The notes under the pieces: model-generated
What the model saw: only the letters and a program-made list of their open reading frames with translations
Databases searched by the model: none
What the model was told of the DNA's origin: nothing
Position numbers and translations under genes: made by a program
Source: an uncultured Lachnospiraceae bacterium
GTDB taxonomy: Bacteria; Bacillota; Clostridia; Lachnospirales; Lachnospiraceae
Direction of reading: 5' to 3'
Length of the DNA: 14,430 nucleotides
Assembly: GCA_910584965.1 (NCBI GenBank)
Contig: CAJUDZ010000023.1
Coordinates: 1-14,430, forward strand
In this document: positions 1-5,527 of the stretch, in pieces
How the letters are laid out: each line of letters opens with the position of its first letter
Position numbering within the stretch: the first letter of the stretch is position 1

Positions 1-45
1 AACATCAGACAACTTATATTTCAAGAAACTAAGGAGGTAACTTCG

Positions 46-741
46 ATGAAGAAAAGAATTTTAACAACAATTATGGCACTTGCAATGGCGTTCACCACCG
101 CAATGAGCGGAATGGGAACACTGACAGCTCATGCTTATACCGATGACGGTGCGTATCACGGCGATGATATGGCAGACGGTGGTTCCAGCGCATCTGACGG
201 AAGCGATGATATCGGTGGCGGAAACAGCGGTTCCAGCAATTCCGGCAGTTCCAGCTCCGGCAATAACAGCGGTTCTACCGATGATGGAGCATATCATGGC
301 GATGGTATGGCAAACGGTGGTTCCAGCGCATCCAACGGGAACGATGATATCGGTAGCGGCAACAGCGGTTCCAGCTCCGCAGCATCCTATACAGCGCCCA
401 AAGCGGCAGGCAAAGCGGCATCCGCAGGCAAAGAGACGTTCCGCGCAGTTGCAAAGGCTGGTGCAGGCACTTACAAAGTCACTCACAAAGGTATTGAGAT
501 TGCAACATTCAGTCTCATGGACACAGATAAGAAAGCCGTTTCCTGCACATCCGTAGCGCTTAAACAGCGCGAAGATAAGAAGTACGCTATCGACTTTCAG
601 GTTGATGACGCAACTGGTCTGACCGTTGGCGCGCCTCTGGACAGAACCTACATGTACAGCACGCTCGGCATAAGCTACGTTACGATTAACGATACGGTTA
701 TCATCGACATCGAAGCCGAGGTTGCGGCAGCTACAAAATAA
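46..741 (+). CDS. Secreted Gly/Ser/Asp-rich repeat protein, paralogue 1
   Basis: This 231-residue protein has a clear Sec signal peptide: MKKR, then a hydrophobic stretch, then an AHA cleavage site near residue 30. Residues about 32-112 are low-complexity Gly/Ser/Asp/Asn sequence made of two related units of roughly 36 residues, each beginning TDDGAYHGD and ending in GNSGSS. Residues about 113-231 form a non-repetitive domain containing KETFRAVAKAGAGTYKVTHK, ATFSLMDTDKKAVSC and TINDTVIIDIEAE, probably beta-rich. No LPXTG motif or C-terminal membrane anchor is present, so release or non-covalent attachment is likely. The start is supported by an ideal AAGGAGGT at 31-38. The downstream gene at 891 is a paralogue. 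I do not recognise the family. A secreted or envelope role is inferred from the signal peptide only. Confidence 0.85.
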   Translation: MKKRILTTIMALAMAFTTAMSGMGTLTAHAYTDDGAYHGDDMADGGSSASDGSDDIGGGNSGSSNSGSSSSGNNSGSTDDGAYHGDGMANGGSSASNGNDDIGSGNSGSSSAASYTAPKAAGKAASAGKETFRAVAKAGAGTYKVTHKGIEIATFSLMDTDKKAVSCTSVALKQREDKKYAIDFQVDDATGLTVGAPLDRTYMYSTLGISYVTINDTVIIDIEAEVAAATK

Positions 742-812
742 CAGCGTAAACTAAGACCGGCTTGCAAAACGCAACGGCCTTTCAGAAACAGGAAATAAGC
801 AATAAAGAAGAA

Positions 813-829
813 AGGTTCTAAGCGAACCT
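813..829 (+). other. Small hairpin in the gap between the two secreted-protein genes
   Basis: AGGTTC (813-818) and GAACCT (824-829) form a perfect 6-bp stem with a 5-base loop. There is no T run, so it is not a terminator. It lies 60 bp before the second secreted-protein gene and could be a processing or leader structure. The rest of the 149-bp gap shows no clear promoter. Confidence 0.35.
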
Positions 830-890
830 CGGCAACTATCATGAAATAAGATAATAAAAATCTCTCAACAAGAAAGCGAGGACTTTAAGG

Positions 891-1565
891 ATGAAGAAAA
901 GAATCTTAACAAAGGTTATCACAATGGCTATGGCTTGCGCTCTGGTCGTAGGAAATACAGGCATTGTTGCCCATGCAACAGAATACGATGACGGCTGTGT
1001 CCGTGATGACGTAGCTGGCGGCGGAGGAGGAAGTGCAAGCCTCGATGACGGAGGCTCCGGCTCCAGCTCTGACTCTGGCTCGTCCAGTTCCAACTCCGGC
1101 AGCGGCTCCAGTAATTCCGGCTCCGATTACAACGATGGTTACGTACGCGATGATGTTGCAGCAGGCGGTGGCGGAAATGCAAGCCTGAGCGATGGCGGTT
1201 CCAGCTCCACAGCATCCTATACAGCGCCCAAAGCGGCAGGCAAAGCTGTATCCGCAGGCAAAGAGACGTTTCGCGCAGTCGCAAAGGCTGGTGCAGGCAC
1301 TTACAAAGTCACCCACAAAGGTATTGAGATTGCAACATTCAGTCTCATGGACACAGATAAGAAAGCCGTTTCCTGCACAGCAGTTGCTCTCAAGCAGCGT
1401 GAGGACGGCAAGTGGGCTGTCAACTACGACGTTGCAGATGCGACAGGTCTGACAGTCGGCGCACCGCTTGACAGGACTTACATGTACAATACGCTCGGCG
1501 TGAGCTACATCACTATCAACGACACGGTAATCATCGACATCGAGGCAGAAGCGGCTGCTAAATAA
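891..1565 (+). CDS. Secreted Gly/Ser/Asp-rich repeat protein, paralogue 2
   Basis: This 224-residue paralogue of the preceding gene starts with the same MKKRILT signal-peptide beginning and has an AHA cleavage site near residue 29. The low-complexity region again contains two internal units, but of a different sequence (DDGCVRDDVAGGGGGSAS and NDGYVRDDVAAGGGGNAS). From about residue 104 the C-terminal domain matches paralogue 1 closely. The central part of that domain is nearly identical at DNA level, while the last 60 codons differ at many mostly synonymous sites. The ribosome site is a weaker AAGG at 886-889. The gene ends 15 bp before a strong terminator, so the pair is probably one transcription unit. 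Function is unknown; both look like exported surface or matrix proteins with a flexible linker and a small folded domain. Confidence 0.85.
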   Translation: MKKRILTKVITMAMACALVVGNTGIVAHATEYDDGCVRDDVAGGGGGSASLDDGGSGSSSDSGSSSSNSGSGSSNSGSDYNDGYVRDDVAAGGGGNASLSDGGSSSTASYTAPKAAGKAVSAGKETFRAVAKAGAGTYKVTHKGIEIATFSLMDTDKKAVSCTAVALKQREDGKWAVNYDVADATGLTVGAPLDRTYMYNTLGVSYITINDTVIIDIEAEAAAK

Positions 1566-1580
1566 AATAAGTAAGGCTGA

Positions 1581-1615
1581 GGGGCCCCATGCAGGACGCA
1601 TGGGGTTCCTTTTTT
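1581..1615 (+). terminator. Strong intrinsic terminator after the secreted-protein pair
   Basis: CCCCATGC (1585-1592) pairs with GCATGGGG (1598-1605) around a 5-base loop. GGGG at 1581-1584 extends the stem against TTCC with two wobble pairs. A T run at 1610-1615 follows. Orientation fits the end of the upstream genes. Confidence 0.9.
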
Positions 1616-1760
1616 CCTGTTCCGTTCAGACGTCTGAGCGGTTCCGTCCGATTTTCTGCCCCACTTCCCGGCTGACTGGATGCGCCTTACGGCGCCGGGC
1701 GCAGTTCTGAAACCGGATGCCGTTATGGCGTCGCGTGCCCGCTTGACTGCGGGAGCGCAC

Positions 1761-1787
1761 AGGGGCTTTTACAGCCCCTCTTTTATT
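1761..1787 (+). terminator. Terminator-like hairpin
   Basis: AGGGGCT (1761-1767) and AGCCCCT (1773-1779) form a 7-bp stem with a 5-base loop, followed by CTTTTATT. No gene is recognisable just upstream, so it either backs up the previous terminator or ends a small transcript. Confidence 0.55.
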
Positions 1788-1868
1788 CTCTCCGTTCTGC
1801 AAGTATAAGGGAATCACAGTTCCGGGCAGTTATCTGCACGGAAGCAGCAATCAAATAAGCTGATTTAT

Positions 1869-1920
1869 GGAGCTGTTACTCTGTCAGTCTTTAAAGACTG
1901 CCCGGGTAGCAGCTTTTTTT
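1869..1920 (+). terminator. Long two-part hairpin with T run
   Basis: The outer arms 1871-1881 and 1904-1914 pair over 11 bp with two wobbles. They enclose a perfect 16-bp palindrome (CAGTCTTTAAAGACTG, 1885-1900). Seven T follow at 1914-1920. It reads as an intrinsic terminator for + strand transcripts. The inner palindrome belongs to the same sequence family as the repeat array that follows. Confidence 0.7.
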
Positions 1921-2220
1921 CTTTCCGGCAGGTGGTCTTTGTATGCGCCTGAAAACGGTCGTTGTAAAGACCACACAGCTTGCAGGATTCTCTTACATCG
2001 GAAAACGGTCTTCGCAAAGCCCAAAAAAAACCCATGCACGGGCAGAAAAAGGATGGCGGTCTTTGTGAGTGCCGGAAGATGGTCTCCGTGAAGCCCATCC
2101 GGCTTTCGGGGTGCTTTCGTAACGGGATGCGGTCTTTGTGAAGACCGTAAAAAATCCATGTAAAGACCAACCGGCAAATATCCGGCGGCGCTGGTCTTTG
2201 GAAAGACCATAAAAAGACCA
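1885..2220. repeat. Array of degenerate GGTCTTTGTGAAGACC palindromes in a diverged 124-bp tandem repeat
   Basis: Units begin at about 1885, 1933, 1956, 2006, 2057, 2080, 2130 and 2192, with half units near 2161 and 2213. The best preserved are CGGTCTT-TGTG-AAGACCG (2130-2147) and TGGTCTTT-GG-AAAGACCA (2192-2209); others keep only one arm. Starts at 1933, 1956 and 2006 recur 124 bp later at 2057, 2080 and 2130. By eye about two thirds of the bases in 1933-2042 match those 124 bp downstream, with many transitions. The palindromes create several overlapping open frames on the - strand, none of which looks like a protein. There are no unique equal-length spacers, so this is not CRISPR. Possible roles are protein-binding sites, a structured RNA, or relics of a miniature repeat. 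Confidence 0.8.
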
Positions 2221-2237
2221 GTAAACCAGAAAGGCAC

Positions 2238-2263
2238 GGGGGCGTATGCCCCTCTTATTTTTT
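2238..2263 (+). terminator. Intrinsic terminator at the end of the palindrome array
   Basis: GGGGC (2239-2243), loop GTAT, GCCCC (2248-2252) with a flanking G-T pair, followed by TCTTATTTTTT. The layout is that of a short GC-rich Rho-independent terminator on the + strand. Confidence 0.7.
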
Positions 2264-2344
2264 CCGGCATCCCTCTCCGGGTGTCCTGCTTCACCCTGTT
2301 TCCCTTTTAAAATCAAAAGGGGAATATATTTCACACATAAACAG

Positions 2345-2362
2345 TTGACGTAATACCGTCAA
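2345..2362. promoter_or_regulatory. Operator-like inverted repeat TTGACG-6-CGTCAA
   Basis: A perfect 6-bp inverted repeat (2345-2350 and 2357-2362) is separated by TAATAC. The left arm resembles a -35 box, but no -10 lies at a proper distance, since GATAAT at 2377 is too far away. It is best described as a possible protein-binding site at the left edge of the iteron region. Confidence 0.3.
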
Positions 2363-2523
2363 ACCGACACAGGATGGATAATGGATTCCCTGTTCTTTCT
2401 TACCAATGGATAGGACGGGTTGTATCATAGCGGGGAATGGGAACGGCTCCGCACGGTCATGGGGAAGGTGTCTGTCTGGTTCCTGCCATCCTGTTTTACG
2501 TCTTGTTTGTAACTTTTTACAGA

Positions 2524-2706
2524 AGATGCCGCAAGCACGAATTTATGGAAGAGTGAGGGCGATGCCGCAAAACGTCCTTCCATAAATTCAGTAACAAACG
2601 GCGTAAATACGGGCTTCAAATCAATTTATGGAAATTATGGAATTTATGGAAGAGAAAAAACAGGGTCATTTTGAATTTATGGAAGGCTGTGAACGCCCGT
2701 ATTTAC
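2524..2706. repeat. Iteron-like cluster with flanking inverted repeats, candidate replication origin or centromere site
   Basis: AATTTATGGAA occurs at 2540-2550, 2623-2633, 2641-2651 and 2674-2684, with a one-base-shorter copy at 2633-2642 and an inverted copy at 2578-2588. The first and the inverted copy extend to a perfect 13-bp inverted repeat (2539-2551 and 2577-2589). GATGCCGCAA is repeated directly at 2524-2533 and 2561-2570. Copies 3 to 6 sit between perfect 12-bp inverted repeats GTAAATACGGGC (2603-2614) and GCCCGTATTTAC (2695-2706). Such arrangements are typical of initiator or partition-protein binding sites. The ssb and repL-like genes lie 1.2-1.7 kb downstream, which favours an origin, but the cognate protein cannot be named from sequence alone. 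Confidence 0.7.
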
Positions 2707-2784
2707 AGGTGCCGCGTGGCTTTTCTGCATTTTCTTACGAAAACGCATCAAAATATGGCTAACAGGATAAGGGAGCGCTACTCA

Positions 2785-2941
2785 CTTCGTTCGCTCGGCA
2801 TAGCCGAGGCACTTTCCGCTGCTGTCGCCGCTCCACCCACTCCGCGCTATCACGCTCCGGGGCCCTTACTCCACTGCGCCGCTTTGCGGCTCTGTTCCGC
2901 CCACTCCGCACTCCGTGCTCCGGGGTCCTGTCTTCCTGTGC
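2785..2941. repeat. GC-rich direct repeat pair with hairpin
   Basis: A segment of about 48 bp (2831-2879) recurs in altered form at 2895-2941; both contain CCACTCCGC, then GCTCCGGGG, and end near TGCGC or TGTGC. Just upstream CTCGGC-ATA-GCCGAG forms a tight 6-bp hairpin near 2793-2807. Frames crossing this stretch are Arg/Ser/Pro-rich without a ribosome site and look non-coding. The region could be part of an origin of transfer or of single-strand initiation; this is inferred from structure only. Confidence 0.5.
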
Positions 2942-3006
2942 AGACGGTTTTCCTGCTGCGCAGGCGCATGGCACAGTGTACGGTATGCCGCTAACTATGG
3001 GCACAG

Positions 3007-3037
3007 AAAGGGATTTAGACCCTTTTCCCCATTTTTT
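3007..3037 (+). terminator. Weak terminator-like hairpin
   Basis: AAAGGG (3007-3012) pairs with CCCTTT (3020-3025). A run of seven T comes nine bases later at 3032-3038. The stem is short and the T run displaced, so this is a weak candidate. Confidence 0.3.
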
Positions 3038-3215
3038 TCATAAACCCTTTATATAAAAATAAATCTCCTCTTATTTTTGTACTTATTGTATACTTTCACA
3101 GGTGATACGCACATACCGGTTGTGCATGTTTTTGTTATTCGCATATATACTTTATAAAATATATAAATAATGGGACTAATGTATAAAAATATACTGTAAA
3201 TATATAAAAAATATC
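3038..3215. other. AT-rich tract, possible unwinding or promoter region
   Basis: This stretch is strikingly AT-rich compared with the GC-rich DNA on both sides, with many TATA-like steps (for example 3144-3149 and 3160-3213). A sigma-70-like pair TTGTGC (3120-3125) and TATATA (3144-3149) with 18-bp spacing is possible for transcription towards ssb, but it is some 730 bp upstream. In an origin context such a tract beside iterons would suit strand opening. From 3216 to 3566 I see no credible gene, only short T-, C- and G-rich runs. Confidence 0.35.
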
Positions 3216-3566
3216 CCGGGAGCCTTGATTTTGCTGGATTCTTCTTAGCTCCATTTCCAGTTCCATTCCTGCCTGTGACTTAAAAAACGGAGCTGTGCAT
3301 TTCCGGCCTGTGCCCGCAGATGCAGGAAATACGGGGGTTTTTCGCTTTTTCCGCTGTTCCCCTTTTTCCCTGTGCATTTTGCAGGAATGGGACGGGGAAT
3401 CTGTCCCCCAGTCCCTTTCCTGTGTGAAACGGGGATAAAAAAGGAACAAAACGGATATGCGGGATGTGCCTGTTTTATGTCCGTTAAAGGGCACGGTGGC
3501 AGGAACATGCACGCTCCCCCCCCATGTGGTCGGACGAAAGCAGGACGCCACCCCTGACTTTCCGCC

Positions 3567-3959
3567 GTGCCTGTGCGGAAATATTCCTTACCGACGGCAC
3601 AGGAACTCAGGGACAGGCAGGATACGCCCATGCCGTCTTACGGGGCATTGTACCACAGCCCCGGCAGAAACCCAAAGGCAGGCCGGGGCACCGCCCCGGT
3701 GGCTGGTTCACTGCCTCCGGCTGTGAATCTAAGGACAGGCAGGGGGGGATTCCGGTATCTGTTACGTTTTCTCTTATATACGGGGCTTATGGGAGGCTTT
3801 ACGGCGGCACTGTGGCCGCACGGCGGCCCGGCTGTGTATAGGAAGATAAAAACTTACTTATTGCAGAAAAGAGAGGGAAATCACTATGAAGAATATCAGG
3901 AATTACGGAATCGTGACAGGACGGCTGACCAAAGACCCTGCGGTCTACAACAACAATGA
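3567..3959 (+). CDS. Doubtful small membrane protein overlapping ssb
   Basis: This open frame of 130 codons with a GTG start begins PVRKYSLPTAQELRDRQ and has one hydrophobic segment at about residues 72-83 (LLRFLLYTGLMGGF). It runs 74 bp into ssb in another frame. A small protein with one membrane helix before ssb would fit the layout. However, there is no convincing ribosome site before the GTG, the middle is Pro/Gly-rich as expected of chance GC-rich frames, and the overlap with a well-supported gene counts against it. If it is not translated, then 2272-3885 contains no gene at all. Family not recognised. Confidence 0.3.
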   Translation: MPVRKYSLPTAQELRDRQDTPMPSYGALYHSPGRNPKAGRGTAPVAGSLPPAVNLRTGRGGFRYLLRFLLYTGLMGGFTAALWPHGGPAVYRKIKTYLLQKREGNHYEEYQELRNRDRTADQRPCGLQQQ

Positions 3960-4266
3960 CGGCTCACGGAAGATACGATTTACCGTGGCGGCACAGGACC
4001 ATTTCACGGACGGCGGGGGAAACAGGGGTTCGCAGTTCATCCCGCTGGAAGCCTTTATCCCGGCGAAACAGACGGGCAACGGCCCTTATGACTACCTTGA
4101 CTGCGGCGATTTGGTGTCCTGTTCCTACACGGTGCAGAACAACAATTACAAAGATAAGGACGGGGAAATGGTCTACGGCCTTGTGCTCCTTGTTGACAGT
4201 ATCGCACTGCTCGAGAGCAGGACATCCAAAGAGGCGCGCCTTGCGGCAAAAGAATCCGCCGCATAA
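3886..4266 (+). CDS. ssb: Single-stranded DNA-binding protein (OB fold)
   Basis: This 126-residue protein has the order typical of the SSB family: a first strand with GIVTGRLTKDPAV, then KIRFTVAAQDHF, FIPLEAFIPAK, the CGDLVSCSYTVQNN turn and a long strand GLVLLVDSIALLES. SSB coats single-stranded DNA during replication, recombination or conjugative transfer. Chromosomal SSBs end in a flexible tail with an acidic DDDLPF-like tip that recruits partners. This protein stops soon after the OB fold with an Ala/Lys/Glu tail and no such tip, as in many plasmid and phage SSBs. The start is supported by AGAGAGGGA nine bases upstream. It converges on the repL-like gene across a shared terminator. The role in element replication is inferred from neighbours. 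Confidence 0.85.
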   Translation: MKNIRNYGIVTGRLTKDPAVYNNNDGSRKIRFTVAAQDHFTDGGGNRGSQFIPLEAFIPAKQTGNGPYDYLDCGDLVSCSYTVQNNNYKDKDGEMVYGLVLLVDSIALLESRTSKEARLAAKESAA

Positions 4267-4280
4267 GCCTGACATACAGA

Positions 4281-4339
4281 AAAAAGCCCTGCGGGGGATG
4301 GCATGATGCCGTCCTGCCCGTGGGGCTTTTTATTTTTTT
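4281..4339. terminator. Bidirectional terminator between ssb and the repL-like gene
   Basis: AAAAAGCCC (4281-4289) pairs with GGGCTTTTT (4323-4331), and the inner sequences around GGCAT and ATGCC (4310-4319) also pair. An A run on the left and a T run on the right (TTTTTATTTTTTT) let it work for both converging genes, whose stop codons lie within 20 bp on either side. Confidence 0.88.
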
Positions 4340-4349
4340 GTCCATGCAA

Positions 4350-5042
4350 TCACGTTTTCTGGTCAGTCGTCTGGCCTGAGCTGTCCTTTTCTTCCTCTTC
4401 CGTACTGTGTTTCTGTTCGGACGTCTGGCCAGTGTTGTCCTTGCTTTCCACGTTATCTTTTTTCTTTGGTCCTGGTTTTTTTCTGGAACTCAGCTCTTTT
4501 TCCAGCTGTCGCTTTTCTTCTTTAAGTTTTTTTACATCTTCCAGTGCTTTTTTCAGGCTATCTTCCACATCGGCCAGTTTCTTGTTTCGTTTATCCAATT
4601 CCTCTTTTTTAAGTGTCCTGTTTTCCTTCCGTGCTTCCCTGTAAGCATCCAGCACATACGCCCTGCTTTCATAACGCCCCCGGAACACAACGTCCGGGTT
4701 TACAAGCAGCCCCTTTCCTTTATGACAGAGGAAATTATACTTTTCCAGCATCTCTATGGTTCTTACCACGGTCTGGTAGGAGGTCTTTGCTCCCCCTGCG
4801 ATTTCCTGATAGGTGAGCATAATCTCATTGAGCGGCGTCATGCTCTCCATGAGAAAAAGGACGACTTTGAACTTCTGGCTTTCTATCCCTTTCAGTGTTT
4901 TCCGGAAATTCTTCATGAATACTTTGTGGAAGTCCCTGTCGCCCCATGTGCTGGTTGTGGCGGTCAGGGTGAACGCTTCCCCGGTATCGGCATCTATGAC
5001 ATTATGAGTTTTCGGATAACTTTGTGCGTTATTTGCTTTCAT
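4350..5042 (-). CDS. repL: RepL-family plasmid replication protein with coiled-coil tail
   Basis: Residues about 1-130 resemble RepL initiators of small Firmicute plasmids (the pIM13/pSN2 kind): an opening with DADTGEAFTL, then FKVVLFLMESMTPLNEIMLTYQEIA, a winged-helix-like stretch TSYQTVVRTIEMLEKYNFL, and the characteristic LVNPDVVFRGRY near residue 115-125. Known RepL proteins are about 150-190 residues. This one has 230 because of a strongly charged coiled-coil-like segment (about 133-190) and a hydrophilic Glu/Asp/Lys/Thr tail. RepL proteins start plasmid replication and probably bind origin DNA. The start is supported by AGAGGTG seven bases upstream on the - strand. The gene is transcribed away from the helicase gene and behind a 36-bp palindrome that overlaps its likely -35. 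An alternative is a RepL-like winged-helix regulator. Confidence 0.75.
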   Translation of the reverse strand: MKANNAQSYPKTHNVIDADTGEAFTLTATTSTWGDRDFHKVFMKNFRKTLKGIESQKFKVVLFLMESMTPLNEIMLTYQEIAGGAKTSYQTVVRTIEMLEKYNFLCHKGKGLLVNPDVVFRGRYESRAYVLDAYREARKENRTLKKEELDKRNKKLADVEDSLKKALEDVKKLKEEKRQLEKELSSRKKPGPKKKDNVESKDNTGQTSEQKHSTEEEEKDSSGQTTDQKT

Positions 5043-5082
5043 ATGGCACCTCTGACGTTTGCAGATAAGTTTTCAATATTAC

Positions 5083-5111
5083 TATATAACGATAAAATCC
5101 GGCTTTCACAA
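5083..5111 (-). promoter_or_regulatory. Predicted repL promoter
   Basis: On the - strand TTGTGA (5111-5106) and TATATA (5088-5083) are separated by exactly 17 bp, giving a transcript start about 30 bp before the repL start codon. The -35 lies inside the arm of the large palindrome, so a protein bound there would block or control the promoter. Confidence 0.6.
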
Positions 5112-5139
5112 AAGTTATTTATAAATAACTTCTGTGAAA
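5104..5139. promoter_or_regulatory. 36-bp near-perfect palindrome, candidate repL operator
   Basis: Arms 5104-5121 and 5122-5139 pair at 17 of 18 positions, the single mismatch being 5111 against 5132. The core AAGTTATTT/AAATAACTT is flanked by TTTCACA and TGTGAAA. It overlaps the -35 of the repL promoter, as expected for an autoregulatory or copy-control operator. It could also be an initiator-binding site. Confidence 0.7.
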
Positions 5140-5186
5140 TAGAATATATCACGTATTTACTGTAATTTCAAGGTTTTTTAGATATG

Positions 5187-5504
5187 AAGTATTTTTTACT
5201 CTTATCTATTAAACTAACCTACTCTGCTGTTTTCGTGGCAGGTTAAAAAAGTGTGCTCTCGCACACCGGCAAAATACTTTTTTAAAATTGTCAGGTGCTG
5301 TTCAGCACCCGGTCATATCAGGGGGATTTTTCGGGGCGCCTGCGTGGCAGGCAGAATGGCCATACCGGGGGATGCTGCCGCCAATCCCGGTATCTCCTGT
5401 CGGGCCGGAGGCTGTCCGTGCAAATAAAGTGTATGGAGGAAAAGGGCAAACACAGTTGCCCGGTAAAAAAAGTGAATCCATGAAAAAACAAAACTTCTAT
5501 GGAT
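5187..5504. repeat. Cluster of hairpins in the repL-helicase divergent region
   Basis: Inverted repeats seen: AAGTATTTT/AAAATACTT (5187-5195, 5271-5279) enclosing TAACCT/AGGTTA (5215-5220, 5240-5245) and GTGTGC-TCTC-GCACAC (5251-5266); GGTGCTG-TT-CAGCACC (5294-5309); ATACCGGG/CCCGGTAT (5362-5369, 5386-5393); GGGCAA-6-TTGCCC (5444-5461); and ATCCAT/ATGGAT (5476-5481, 5499-5504). No gene is supported between 5043 and 5527. Six stem-loops in about 320 bp beside an initiator gene suggest a replication origin, a single-strand origin or a structured leader for the helicase gene. Confidence 0.6.
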
Positions 5505-5527
5505 AATAAAACGACGGAGGTAAAAAG

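Noticed and set aside
906..1601. 231-codon open frame on the - strand across the second secreted protein
   Set aside because: It is antisense to a gene with a signal peptide and ribosome site; its Cys/Ala/Gly-rich sequence reflects the Gly/Ser repeats on the other strand.
1885..2220. CRISPR array
   Set aside because: Repeats are palindromic, degenerate and unevenly spaced (about 23, 50 and 51), the spacers are not unique equal-length segments, and no cas gene is present.
1865..2334. Several overlapping - strand frames with recurring GLHKDR/GLYNDR-like words
   Set aside because: The recurring words come from the GGTCTTTGTGAAGACC palindromes and appear in more than one frame; there is no good ribosome site.
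2671..3004. Frames on both strands across the GC-rich repeats (107 codons + strand, 81 codons - strand)
   Set aside because: They follow the repeats and hairpins rather than codon structure, and the + strand frame starts inside an iteron.
3135..3631. Two - strand frames of 138 and 128 codons
   Set aside because: No ribosome site, no recognisable domain, and Pro/Ser/Cys/Arg-rich composition typical of non-coding GC-rich DNA.
4407..5165. 252-codon open frame on the + strand
   Set aside because: It is the complement of the repL-like gene; its composition (runs of Phe and Leu) is what antisense of a Lys/Glu-rich coiled coil gives.
5288..5506. 72-codon frame starting with TTG before the helicase gene
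   Set aside because: No ribosome site, and it runs through several hairpins; it looks like open frame by chance in GC-rich leader DNA.
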